Assembly (NCBI GenBank): GCA_964020085.1
Contig: OZ026601.1
Location: forward strand, 29,302,618-29,366,617
Origin: Micromussa lordhowensis
Taxonomy: Eukaryota > Cnidaria > Anthozoa > Scleractinia > Lobophylliidae
Length of the DNA: 64,000 bases
Direction of reading: 5' to 3'
Shown here: piece after piece, positions 34,090 to 46,837 of the stretch
Position numbering within the stretch: position 1 is the first letter of the stretch
Layout of the letters: each line of letters opens with the position of its first letter
Notes under the pieces: generated by a model
Databases searched by the model: none
Told to the model about the DNA's origin: nothing
The model's input: only the letters and a program-made list of their open reading frames with translations
Position numbers and translations under genes: made by a program

Positions 34090-37000
34090 TATAGGGGCTT
34101 CAAAAACACCCTGGCGCAAATGGCATCATCTCCTAATTAGTATGCACTTGAAGTGCAAACATAGGACAACATTTTGCTGCAAACTGCGGCTCCATTAGTG
34201 TCCGTATAGCCGAGTTATGACAAATTTAGCAAGGACACCTAAATCGGCTATTTTCTGAGATTTTGCCAAGGGGGGACCAAGGGAAAATGCTCAAAAAAGT
34301 AGGCCGACTATAGGGGCTTCAAAAACACCCTGGCGCGAATGGCATCATCTCCTAATTAGTATGCACTTGAAGTGCAAACATAGGACAACATTTTGCTGCA
34401 AACTGCGGCTCCATAAGTGTCCGTATAGCCGCGTTATGACAAATTTGGCAAGGTTACTTAAATCGGCCCTTTTCGGAAATTTTGCCAAGGGGGGACCAAG
34501 GGAAAATGCTCAAAAAAGTAGGCCGACTATAGGGGCTTCAAAAACACCCTGGCGCAAATGGCATCATCTCCTAATTAGTATGCACTTGAAGTGCAAACAT
34601 AGGACAACATTTTTCTGCAAACTGCGGATCCATAATTGTCCGTAGAGCCGCGTTATGACAAATTTGGCAAGGACACCTAAATCGGCCATTTTCTGAGATT
34701 TTGCCACGGGGGGACCAAGGGAAAATGCTCAAAAAAGTAGGCCGACTATAGGGGCTTCAAAAACATCCTGGCACAAATGGCATCATCTCCTAATTAGTAT
34801 GCACTTAAAGTGCAAAGATAATTCAGCATTTTGCTGCAAACTGCGGCTCCATAAGTGTCCGTATAGCCGAGTTATGACAAATTTGGCAAGGACACGTAAA
34901 TCGGCTATTTTCTGAGATTTTGCCAAGGGGGGACCAAGGGAAAATGCTCAAAAAAGTAGGCCAACTATAGGGGCTTCAAAAACACCCTGGCGCAAATGGC
35001 ATCATCTCCTAATTAGTATGCACTTGAAGTGCAAACATAGGACAACATTTTGCTGCAAACTGCGGCTCCATAAGTGTCCGTAGAGGCGCGGTATGACAAA
35101 TTTGGCAAGGACACCTAAATCGGCCATTTTCTGAGATTTTGCCAAGGGGGGACCAAGGGAAAATGCTCAAAAAAGTAGGCCGACTATAGGGGCTTTAAAA
35201 ACATCCTGGCGCAAATGGCATCATCTCCTAATTAGTATGCATTTGAAGTGCAAACATAGGACAACATTTTGCTGCAAACTGCGGCTCCATAAGTGTCCGT
35301 ATAGCCGAGTTATGACAAATTTGGCAAGGACACCTAAATCGGCCATTTTCTGAGATTTTGCCAAGGGGGGACCAAGGGAAAATGCTCAAAAAAGTAGGCC
35401 GACTATAGGGGCTTCAAAAACACCCTGGCGCAAATGGCATCATCTCGTAACTAGTATGCACTTGAAGGGCAAACATAGGACAAGATTTGGCTGCAAACTG
35501 CGGCTCCATAAGTGTCCATATAGCCCAGTTATGACAAATTTGGCAAGGACACCTAAATCGGCCATTTTCTGAGATTTTGCCACGGGGGGACCAAGGGAAA
35601 ATGCTCAAAAAAGTAGGCCGACTATAGGGGCTTCAAAAACACCCTGGCGCAAATGGCATCATCTCCTAATTAGTATGCACTTGAAGTGCAAACATAGGAC
35701 AACATTTTGCTGCAAACTGCGGCTCCATAAGTGTCCGTATAGCCGCGGTATGACAAATTTGGCAAGGTTACTTAAATCGGCCCTTTTCGGAGATTTTGCC
35801 AAGGGGGGACCAAGGGAAAATGCTCAAAAAAGTAGGCCGACTATAGGGGCTTCAAAAACACCCTGGCGCAAATGGCATCATCTCCTAATTAGTATGCACT
35901 TGAAGTGCAAACATAGGACAACATTTTGCTGCAAACTGCGGCTCCATAAGTGTCCATATAGCCCAGTTATGACAAATTTGGCAAGGACACCTAAATCGGC
36001 CATTTTCTGAGATTTTGCCAAGGGGAGACCAAGGGAAAATGCTCAAAAAAGTAGGCCGACTATAGGGGCTTCAAAAACACCCTGGCGCAAATGGCATCAT
36101 CTCCAAATTAGTATGCACTTGAAGTGCAAACATAGGACAACATTTTGCTGCAAACTGCGGCTCCATAAGTGTCCATATAGCCCAGTTATGACAAATTTGG
36201 CAAGGACACCTAAATCGGCCATTTTCTGAGATTTTGCCAAGGGGGGACCAAGGGAAAATGCTCAAAAAAGTAGGCCGACTATAGGGGCTTCAAAAACACC
36301 CTGGCGCAAAGGGCATCATCTCCTAATTAGTATGCACTTGAAGTGCAAACATAGGACAACATTTTGCTGCAAACTGCGGCTCCATAAGTGTCCGTATAGC
36401 CGCGTTATGACAAATTTGGCAAGGTTACTTAAATCGGCCCTTTTGTGAGATTTTGCCAAAAGGGGGACCAAAGGAAAATGCTCAAAAAAGTAGGCCGACT
36501 ATAGGGGCTTCAAAAACACCCTGGCGCAAATGGCATCATCTCCTAATTAGTATGCACTTGAAGTGCAAACATAGGACAACATTTTTCTGCAAACTGCGGC
36601 TCCATAAGTGTCCGTATAGCCGCGTTATGACAAATTTGGCAAGGTTACTTAAATCGGCCCTTTTGTGAGATTTTGCCAAGGGGGGACCAAGGGAAAATGC
36701 TCAAAAAAGTAGGCCGACTATAGGGGCTTCAAAAACACCCTGGCGCAAAGGGCATCATCTCCTAATTAGTATGCACTTGAAGTGCAAAGATAGGACAACA
36801 TTTTGCTGCAAACTGCGGCTCCATAAGTGTCCGTATAGCCGCGTTATGACAAATTTGGCAAGGTTACTTAAATCGGCCCTTTTGTGAGATTTTGCCAAAA
36901 GGGCGACCAAAGGAAAATGCTCAAAAAAGTAGGCCGACTATAGGGGCTTCAAAAACACCCTGGCGCAAATGGCATCATCTCCTAATTAGTATGCACTTGA

Positions 37001-37316
37001 AGTGCAAAGATAGGACAACATTTTGCTGCAAACTGCGGCTCCATAAGTGTCCGTATAGCCGCGTTATTACAAATTTGGCAAGGTTACTTAAATCGGCCCT
37101 TTTGTGAGATTTTGCCAAAAGGGGGACCAAAGGAAAATGCTCAAAAAAGTAGGCCGACTATAGGGGCTTCAAAAACACCCTGGCGCAAATGGCATCATCT
37201 CCTAATTAGTATGCACTTGAAGTGCAAACATAGGACAACATTTTTCTGCAAACTGCGGCTCCATAAGTGTCCGTATAGCCGCGTTATGACAAATTTGGCA
37301 AGGTTACTTAAATCGG
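34090..37316. repeat. Higher-order satellite block, copy A1
   Basis: This is near-identical to 37817-41043 at an offset of 3727 bp (17 monomers). Shared rare variants include GTAGAGGCGCGG, CTCGTAACTAG, CTCCAAATTAG and AAAGGGCGACC at the same relative positions. Confidence 0.85.
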
Positions 37317-37816
37317 CCCTTTTCGGAGATTTTGCCAAGGGGGGACCAAGGGAAAATGCTCAAAAAAGTAGGCCGACTATAGGGGCTTCAAAAACACCCC
37401 GGCGCAAATGGCATCATCTCCTAATTAGTATGCACTTGAAGTGCAAACATAGGACAATATTTTGCTGCAAACTGCGGCTCCATAAGTGTCCGTATAGCCG
37501 CGTTATGACAAATTTGGCAAGGTTACTTAAATCGGTCCTTTTGTGAGATTTTGCCAAAAAGGGGACCAAGGGAAAATGCTCAAAAAAGTAGGCCGACTAT
37601 AGGGGCTTCAAAAACACCCTGGCGCAAATGGCATCATCTCCTAATTAGTATGCACTTGAAGTGCAAACATAGGACAACATTTTTCTGCAAACTGCGGCTC
37701 CATAAGTGTCCGTAGAGCCGCGTTATGACAAATTTGGCAAGGACACCTAAATCGGCCATTTTCTGAGATTTTGCCAATGGGGGACCAAGGGAAAATGCTC
37801 AAAAAAGTAGGCCGAC

Positions 37817-40800
37817 TATAGGGGCTTCAAAAACACCCTGGCGCAAATGGCATCATCTCCTAATTAGTATGCACTTGAAGTGCAAACATAGGACAACATT
37901 TTGCTGCAAACTGCGGCTCCATTAGTGTCCGTATAGCCGAGTTATGACAAATTTAGCAAGGACACCTAAATCGGTTATTTTCTGAGATTTTGCCAAGGGG
38001 GGACCAAGGGAAAATGCTCAAAAAAGTAGGCCGACTATAGGGGCTTCAAAAACACCCTGGCGCGAATGGCATCATCTCCTAATTAGTATGCACTTGAAGT
38101 GCAAACATAGGACAACATTTTGCTGCAAACTGCGGCTCCATAAGTGTCCGTATAGCCGCGTTATGACAAATTTGGCAAGGTTACTTAAATCGGCCCTTTT
38201 CGGAAATTTTGCCAAGGGGGGACCAAGGGAAAATGCTCAAAAAAGTAGGCCGACTATAGGGGCTTCAAAAACACCCTGGCGCAAATGGCATCATCTCCTA
38301 ATTAGTATGCACTTGAAGTGCAAACATAGGACAACATTTTTCTGCAAACTGCGGATCCATAATTGTCCGTAGAGCCGCGTTATGACAAATTTGGCAAGGA
38401 CACCTAAATCGGCCATTTTCTGAGATTTTGCCACGGGGGGACCAAGGGAAAATGCTCAAAAAAGTAGGCCGACTATAGGGGCTTCAAAAACATCCTGGCA
38501 CAAATGGCATCATCTCCTAATTAGTATGCACTTAAAGTGCAAAGATAATTCAGCATTTTGCTGCAAACTGCGGCTCCATAAGTGTCCGTATAGCCGAGTT
38601 ATGACAAATTTGGCAAGGACACGTAAATCGGCTATTTTCTGAGATTTTGCCAAGGGGGGACCAAGGGAAAATGCTCAAAAAAGTAGGCCAACTATAGGGG
38701 CTTCAAAAACACCCTGGCGCAAATGGCATCATCTCCTAATTAGTATGCACTTGAAGTGCAAACATAGGACAACATTTTGCTGCAAACTGCGGCTCCATAA
38801 GTGTCCGTAGAGGCGCGGTATGACAAATTTGGCAAGGACACCTAAATCGGCCATTTTCTGAGATTTTGCCAAGGGGGGACCAAGGGAAAATGCTCAAAAA
38901 AGTAGGCCGACTATAGGGGCTTTAAAAACATCCTGGCGCAAATGGCATCATCTCCTAATTAGTATGCATTTGAAGTGCAAACATAGGACAACATTTTGCT
39001 GCAAACTGCGGCTCCATAAGTGTCCGTATAGCCGAGTTATGACAAATTTGGCAAGGACACCTAAATCGGCCATTTTCTGAGATTTTGCCAAGGGGGGACC
39101 AAGGGAAAATGCTCAAAAAAGTAGGCCGACTATAGGGGCTTCAAAAACACCCTGGCGCAAATGGCATCATCTCGTAACTAGTATGCACTTGAAGGGCAAA
39201 CATAGGACAAGATTTGGCTGCAAACTGCGGCTCCATAAGTGTCCATATAGCCCAGTTATGACAAATTTGGCAAGGACACCTAAATCGGCCATTTTCTGAG
39301 ATTTTGCCACGGGGGGACCAAGGGAAAATGCTCAAAAAAGTAGGCCGACTATAGGGGCTTCAAAAACACCCTGGCGCAAATGGCATCATCTCCTAATTAG
39401 TATGCACTTGAAGTGCAAACATAGGACAACACTTTGCTGCAAACTGCGGCTCCATAAGTGTCCGTATAGCCGCGGTATGACAAATTTGGCAAGGTTACTT
39501 AAATCGGCCCTTTTCGGAGATTTTGCCAAGGGGGGACCAAGGGAAAATGCTCAAAAAAGTAGGCCGACTATAGGGGCTTCAAAAACACCCTGGCGCAAAT
39601 GGCATCATCTCCTAATTAGTATGCACTTGAAGTGCAAACATAGGACAACATTTTGCTGCAAACTGCGGCTCCATAAGTGTCCATATAGCCCAGTTATGAC
39701 AAATTTGGCAAGGACACCTAAATCGGCCATTTTCTGAGATTTTGCCAAGGGGAGACCAAGGGAAAATGCTCAAAAAAGTAGGCCGACTATAGGGGCTTCA
39801 AAAACACCCTGGCGCAAATGGCATCATCTCCAAATTAGTATGCACTTGAAGTGCAAACATAGGACAACATTTTGCTGCAAACTGCGGCTCCATAAGTGTC
39901 CATATAGCCCAGTTATGACAAATTTGGCAAGGACACCTAAATCGGCCATTTTCTGAGATTTTGCCAAGGGGGGACCAAGGGAAAATGCTCAAAAAAGTAG
40001 GCCGACTATAGGGGCTTCAAAAACACCCTGGCGCAAAGGGCATCATCTCCTAATTAGTATGCACTTGAAGTGCAAAGATAGGACAACATTTTGCTGCAAA
40101 CTGCGGCTCCATAAGTGTCCGTATAGCCGCGTTATGACAAATTTGGCAAGGTTACTTAAATCGGCCCTTTTGTGAGATTTTGCCAAAAGGGGGACCAAAG
40201 GAAAATGCTCAAAAAAGTAGGCCGACTATAGGGGCTTCAAAAACACCCTGGCGCAAATGGCATCATCTCCTAATTAGTATGCACTTGAAGTGCAAACATA
40301 GGACAACATTTTTCTGCAAACTGCGGCTCCATAAGTGTCCGTATAGCCGCGTTATGACAAATTTGGCAAGGTTACTTAAATCGGCCCTTTTGTGAGATTT
40401 TGCCAAGGGGGGACCAAGGGAAAATGCTCAAAAAAGTAGGCCGACTATAGGGGCTTCAAAAACACCCTGGCGCAAAGGGCATCATCTCCTAATTAGTATG
40501 CACTTGAAGTGCAAAGATAGGACAACATTTTGCTGCAAACTGCGGCTCCATAAGTGTCCGTATAGCCGCGTTATGACAAATTTGGCAAGGTTACTTAAAT
40601 CGGCCCTTTTGTGAGATTTTGCCAAAAGGGCGACCAAAGGAAAATGCTCAAAAAAGTAGGCCGACTATAGGGGCTTCAAAAACACCCTGGCGCAAATGGC
40701 ATCATCTCCTAATTAGTATGCACTTGAAGTGCAAAGATAGGACAACATTTTGCTGCAAACTGCGGCTCCATAAGTGTCCGTATAGCCGCGTTATTACAAA

Positions 40801-41043
40801 TTTGGCAAGGTTACTTAAATCGGCCCTTTTGTGAGATTTTGCCAAAAGGGGGACCAAAGGAAAATGCTCAAAAAAGTAGGCCGACTATAGGGGCTTCAAA
40901 AACACCCTGGCGCAAATGGCATCATCTCCTAATTAGTATGCACTTGAAGTGCAAACATAGGACAACATTTTTCTGCAAACTGCGGCTCCATAAGTGTCCG
41001 TATAGCCGCGTTATGACAAATTTGGCAAGGTTACTTAAATCGG
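37817..41043. repeat. Higher-order satellite block, copy A2
   Basis: This is the second copy of the 3.2-kb block, with only scattered single-base differences (for example ACACTTTGCTG at ~39430 where A1 has ACATTTTGCTG). Confidence 0.85.
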
Positions 41044-41136
41044 CCCTTTTGTGAGATTTTGCCAAGGGGGGACCAAGGGAAAATGCTCAAAAAAGTAGGC
41101 CGACTATAGGGGCTTCAAAAACACCCTGGCGCAAAT

Positions 41137-44100
41137 GGCATCATATCCTAATTAGTATGCACTTGAAGTGCAAACATAGGACAATATTTTGCTGCAAACT
41201 GCGGCTCCATAAGTGTCCGTATAGCCGCGTTATGACAAATTTGGCAAGGTTACTTAAATCGGTCCTTTTGTGAGATTTTGCCAAAAAGGGGACCAAGGGA
41301 AAATGCTCAAAAAAGTAGGCCGACTATAGGGGCTTCAAAAACACCCTGGCGCAAATGGCATCATCTCCTAATTAGTATGCACTTGAAGTGCAAACATAGG
41401 ACAACATTTTTCTGCAAACTGCGGCTCCATAAGTGTCCGTAGAGCCGAGTTATGACAAATTTGGCAAGGTTACTTAAATCGGCCCTTTTCTGAGATTTTG
41501 CTAAGGGGGGACCAAGGGAAAATGCTCAAAAAAGTAGGCCGACTATAGGGGCTTCAAAAACACCCTGGCGCAAATGGCATCATCTCCTAATTAGTATGCA
41601 CCTGAAGTGCAAACATAGGACAACATTTTGCTGCAAACTGCGGCTCCATAAGTGTCCATATAGCCCAGTTATGACAAATTTGGCAAGGACAACTAAATCG
41701 GCCATTTTCTGAGATTTTGCCAAGGGGGGACCAAGGGAAAATGCTCAAAAAAGAAGGCCGACTATAGGGGCTTCAAAAACACCCTGGCGCAAATGGCATC
41801 ATCTCCTAATTAGAATGCACTTGAAGTGCAAACATAGGACAACATTTTGCTGCAAACTGCGGCTCCATTAGTGTCCGTATAGCCGAGTTATGACAAATTT
41901 AGCAAGGACACCTAAATCGGCTATTTTCTGAGATTTTGCCAAGGGGGGACCAAGGGAAAATGCTCAAAAAAGTAGGCCGACTATAGGGGCTTCAAAAACA
42001 TCCTGGCGCAAATGGCATCATCTCCTAATTAGTATGCACTTGAAGTGCAAACATAGGACAACATTTTGCTGCAAACTGCGGCTCCATAAGTGTCCGTATA
42101 GCCGAGTTATGACAAATTTGGCAAGGACACGTAAATCGGCTATTTTCTGAGATTTTGCCAAGGGGGGACCAAGGGAAAATGCTCAAAAAAGTAGGCCAAC
42201 TATAGGGGCTTCAAAAACACCCTGGCGCAAATGGCATCATCTCCTAATTAGTATGCACTTGAAGTGCAAACATAGGACAACATTTTGCTGCAAACTGCGG
42301 CTCCATAAGTGTCCGTAGAGCCGCGGTATGACAAATTTGGGAAGGACACCTAAATCGGCCATTTTCTGAGATTTTGCCAAGGGGGGACCAAGGGAAAATG
42401 CTCAAAAAAGTAGGCCGACTATAGGGGCTTCAAAAACACCCTGGCGCAAATGGCATCATCTCCTAATTAGTATGCACTTGAAGTGCAAACATAGGACAAC
42501 ATTTTGCTGCAAACTGCGGCTCCATAAGTGTCCGTAGAGCCGCGTTATGACAAATTTGGCAAGGACACCTAAATCGGCCATTTTCTGAGATTTTGCCACG
42601 GGGGGACCAAGGGAAAATGCTCAAAAAAGTAGGCCGACTATAGGGGCTTCAAAAACATCCTGGCACAAATGGCATCATCTCCTAATTAGTATGCACTTAA
42701 AGTGCAAAGATAATTCAGCATTTTGCTGCAAACTGCGGCTCCATAAGTGTCCGTATAGCCGAGTTATGACAAATTTGGCAAGGACACGTAAATCGGCTAT
42801 TTTCTGAGATTTTGCCAAGGGGGGACCAAGGGAAAATGCTCAAAAAAGTAGGCCAACTATAGGGGCTTCAAAAACACCCTGGCGCAAATGGCATCATCTC
42901 CTAATTAGTATGCACTTGAAGTGCAAACATAGGACAACATTTTGCTGCAAACTGCGGCTCCATAAGTGTCCGTAGAGCCGCGGTATGACAAATTTGGCAA
43001 GGACACCTAAATCGGCCATTTTCTGAGATTTTGCCAAGGGGGGACCAAGGGAAAATGCTCAAAAAAGTAGGCCGACTATAGGGGCTTTAAAAACATCCTG
43101 GCGCAAATGGCATCATCTCCTTATTAGTATGCATTTGAAGTGCAAACATAGGACAACATTTTGCTGCAAACTGCGGCTCCATAAGTGTCCGTATAGCCGA
43201 GTTATGACAAATTTGGCAAGGACACCTAAATCGGCCATTTTCTGAGATTTTGCCAAGGGGGGACCAAGGGAAAATGCTCAAAAAAGTAGGCCGACTATAG
43301 GGGCTTCAAAAACACCCTGGCGCAAATGGCATCATCTCGTAACTAGTATGCACTTGAAGTGCAAACATAGGACAAGATTTGGCTGCAAACTGCGGCTCCA
43401 TAAGTGTCCATATAGCCCAGTTATGACAAATTTGGCAAGGACACCTAAATCGGCCATTTTCTGAGATTTTGCCACGGGGGGACCAAGGGAAAATGCTCAA
43501 AAAAGTAGGCCGACTATAGGGGCTTCAAAAACACCCTGGCGCAAATGGCATCATCTCCTAATTAGTATGCACTTGAAGTGCAAACATAGGACAACATTTT
43601 GCTGCAAACTGCGGCTCCATAAGTGTCCATATAGCCCAGTTATGACAAATTTGGCAAGGACACCTAAATCGGCCATTTTCTGAGATTTTGCCAAGGGGAG
43701 ACCAAGGGAAAATGCTCAAAAAAGTAGGCCGACTATAGGGGCTTCAAAAACACCCTGGCGCAAATGGCATCATCTCCTAATTAGTATGCACTTGAAGTGC
43801 AAACATAGGACAACATTTTGCTGCAAACTGCGGCTCCATAAGTGTCCATATAGCCCAGTTATGACAAATTTGGCAAGGACACCTAAATCGGCCATTTTCT
43901 GAGATTTTGCCAAGGGGGGACCAAGGGAAAATGCTCAAAAAAGTAGGCCGACTATAGGGGCTTCAAAAACACCCTGGCGCAAAGGGCATCATCTCCTAAT
44001 TAGTATGCACTTGAAGTGCAAAGATAGGACAACATTTTGCTGCAAACTGCGGCTCCATAAGTGTCCGTATAGCCGCGTTATGACAAATTTGGCAAGGTTA

Positions 44101-46800
44101 CTTAAATCGGCCCTTTTGTGAGATTTTGCCAAAAGGGGGACCAAAGGAAAATGCTCAAAAAAGTAGGCCGACTATAGGGGCTTCAAAAACACCCTGGCGC
44201 AAATGGCATCATCTCCTAATTAGTATGCACTTGAAGTGCAAACATAGGACAACATTTTTCTGCAAACTGCGGCTCCATAAGTGTCCGTATAGCCGCGTTA
44301 TGACAAATTTGGCAAGGTTACTTAAATCGGCCCTTTTGTGAGATTTTGCCAAGGGGGGACCAAGGGAAAATGCTCAAAAAAGTAGGCCGACTATAGGGGC
44401 TTCAAAAACACCCTGGCGCAAATGGCATCATCTCCTAATTAGTATGCACTTGAAGTGCAAAGATAGGACAACATTTTGCTGCAAACTGCGGCTCCATAAG
44501 TGTCCGTATAGCCGCGTTATGACAAATTTGGCAAGGTTACTTAAATCGGCCCTTTTGTGAGATTTTGCCAAAAGGGGGACCAAAGGAAAATGCTCAAAAA
44601 AGTAGGCCGACTATAGGGGCTTCAAAAACACCCTGGCGCAAATGGCATCATCTCCTAATTAGTATGCACTTGAAGTGCAAAGATAGGACAACATTTTGCT
44701 GCAAACTGCGGCTCCATAAGTGTCCGTATAGCCGCGGTATGACAAATTTGGCAAGGTTACTTAAATCGGCCCTTTTGTGAGATTTTGCCAAAAGGGGGAC
44801 CAAAGGAAAATGCTCAAAAAAGTAGGCCGACTATAGGGGCTTCAAAAACACCCTGGCGCAAATGGCATCATCTCCTAATTAGTATGCACTTGAAGTGCAA
44901 ACATAGGACAACATTTTTCTGCAAACTGCGGCTCCATAAGTGTCCGTATAGCCGAGTTATGACAAATTTGGCAAGGTTACTTAAATCGGCCCTTTTCTGA
45001 GATTTTGCGAAGGGGGGACCAAGGGAAAATGCTCAAAAAAGTAGGCCGACTATAGGGGCTTCAAAAACACCCTGGCGCAAATGGCATCATCTCCTAATTA
45101 GTATGCACCTGAAGTGCAAACATAGGACAACATTTTTCTGCAAACTGCGGCTCCATAAGTGTCCGTAGAGCCGCGTTATGACAAATTTGGCAAGGACACC
45201 TAAATCGGCCATTTTCTGAGATTTTGCCAAGGGGGGACCAAGGGAAAATGCTCAAAAAAGTAGGCCGACTATAGGGGCTTCACAAACACCCTGGCACAAA
45301 TGGCATCATCTCCTAATTAGTATGCACTTAAAGTTCAAAGATAATTCAACATTTTGCTGCAAACTGCGGCTCCATAAGTGTCCGTATAGCCGAGTTATGA
45401 CAAATTTGGCAAGGACACCTAAATCGGCTATTTTCTGAGATTTTGCCAAGGGGGGACCAAGGGAAAATGCTCAAAAAAGTAGGCCGACTATAGGGGCTTC
45501 AAAAACACCCTGGCGCAAATGGCATTACCTCCTAATTAATATGCACTGGAAGTGCAAACATAGGACAACATTTTTCTGCAAACTGCGGCTCCATAAGTGT
45601 CCGTATAGCCGAGTTATGACAAATTTGGCAAGGACACCTAAATCGGCCATTTTCTGAGATTTTGCCAAGGGGGGACCAAGGGAAAATGCTCAAAAAAGTA
45701 GGCCGACTATAGGGGCTTCAAAAACACCCTGGCGCAAATGGCATCATCTCCTAATTAGTATGCACTTGAAGTGCAAACATAGGACAACATTTTGCTGCAA
45801 ACTGCGGCTCCATAAGTGTCCATATAGCCCAGTTATGACAAATTTGGCAAGGACACCTAAATCGGCCATTTTCTGAGATTTTGCCAAGGGGAGACCAAGG
45901 GAAAATGCTCAAAAAAGTAGGCCGACTATAGGGGCTTCAAAAACACCCTGGCGCAAATGGCATCATCTCCTAATTAGTATGCACTTGAAGTGCAAACATA
46001 GGACAACATTTTGCTGCAAACTGCGGCTCCATAAGTGTCCATATAGCCCAGTTATGACAAATTTGGCAAGGACACCTAAATCGGCCATTTTCTGAGATTT
46101 TGCCAAGGGGAGACCAAGGGAAAATGCTCAAAAAAGTAGGCCGACTATAGGGGCTTCAAAAACACCCTGGCGCAAATGGCATCATCTCCTAATTAGTATG
46201 CACTTGAAGTGCAAACATAGGACAACATTTTGCTGCAAACTGCGGCTCCATAAGTGTCCATATAGCCCAGTTATGACAAATTTGGCAAGGACACCTAAAT
46301 CGGCCATTTTCTGAGATTTTGCCAAGGGGGGACCAAGGGAAAATGCTCAAAAAAGTAGGCCGACTATAGGGGCTTAAAAAACACCCTGGCGCAAAGGGCA
46401 TCATCTCCTAATTAGTATGCACTTGAAGTGCAAAGATAGGACAACATTTTGCTGCAAACTGCGGCTCCATAAGTGTCCGTATAGCCGCGTTATGACAAAT
46501 TTGGCAAGGTTACTTAAATCGGCTCTTTTGTGAGATTTTGCCAAAAGGGGTACCAAAGGAAAATGCTCAAAAAAGTAGGCCGACTATAGGGGCTTCAAAA
46601 ACACCCTGGCGCAAATGGCATCATCTCCTAATTAGTATGCACTTGAAGTGCAAACATAGGACAACATTTTTCTGCAAACTGCGGCTCCATAAGTGTCCGT
46701 ATAGCCGCGTTATGACAAATTTGGCAAGGTTACTTAAATCGGCCCTTTTGTGAGATTTTGCCAAGGGGGGACCAAGGGAAAATGCTCAAAAAAGTAGGCC
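41137..46800. repeat. Higher-order satellite block, copy B1
   Basis: Parts of this region recur 5.0-5.7 kb downstream. The shared monomer order includes TTAGAATGCAC, CTCGTAACTAG, TTTGGGAAGG, TTCACAAACACC and GGGGCTTAAAAAACACC. The offset falls from ~5699 to 5261 to 5042 bp, consistent with monomer losses after duplication. Confidence 0.75.
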
Positions 46801-46837
46801 GACTATAGGGGCTTCAAAAACACCCCGGCGCAAATGG

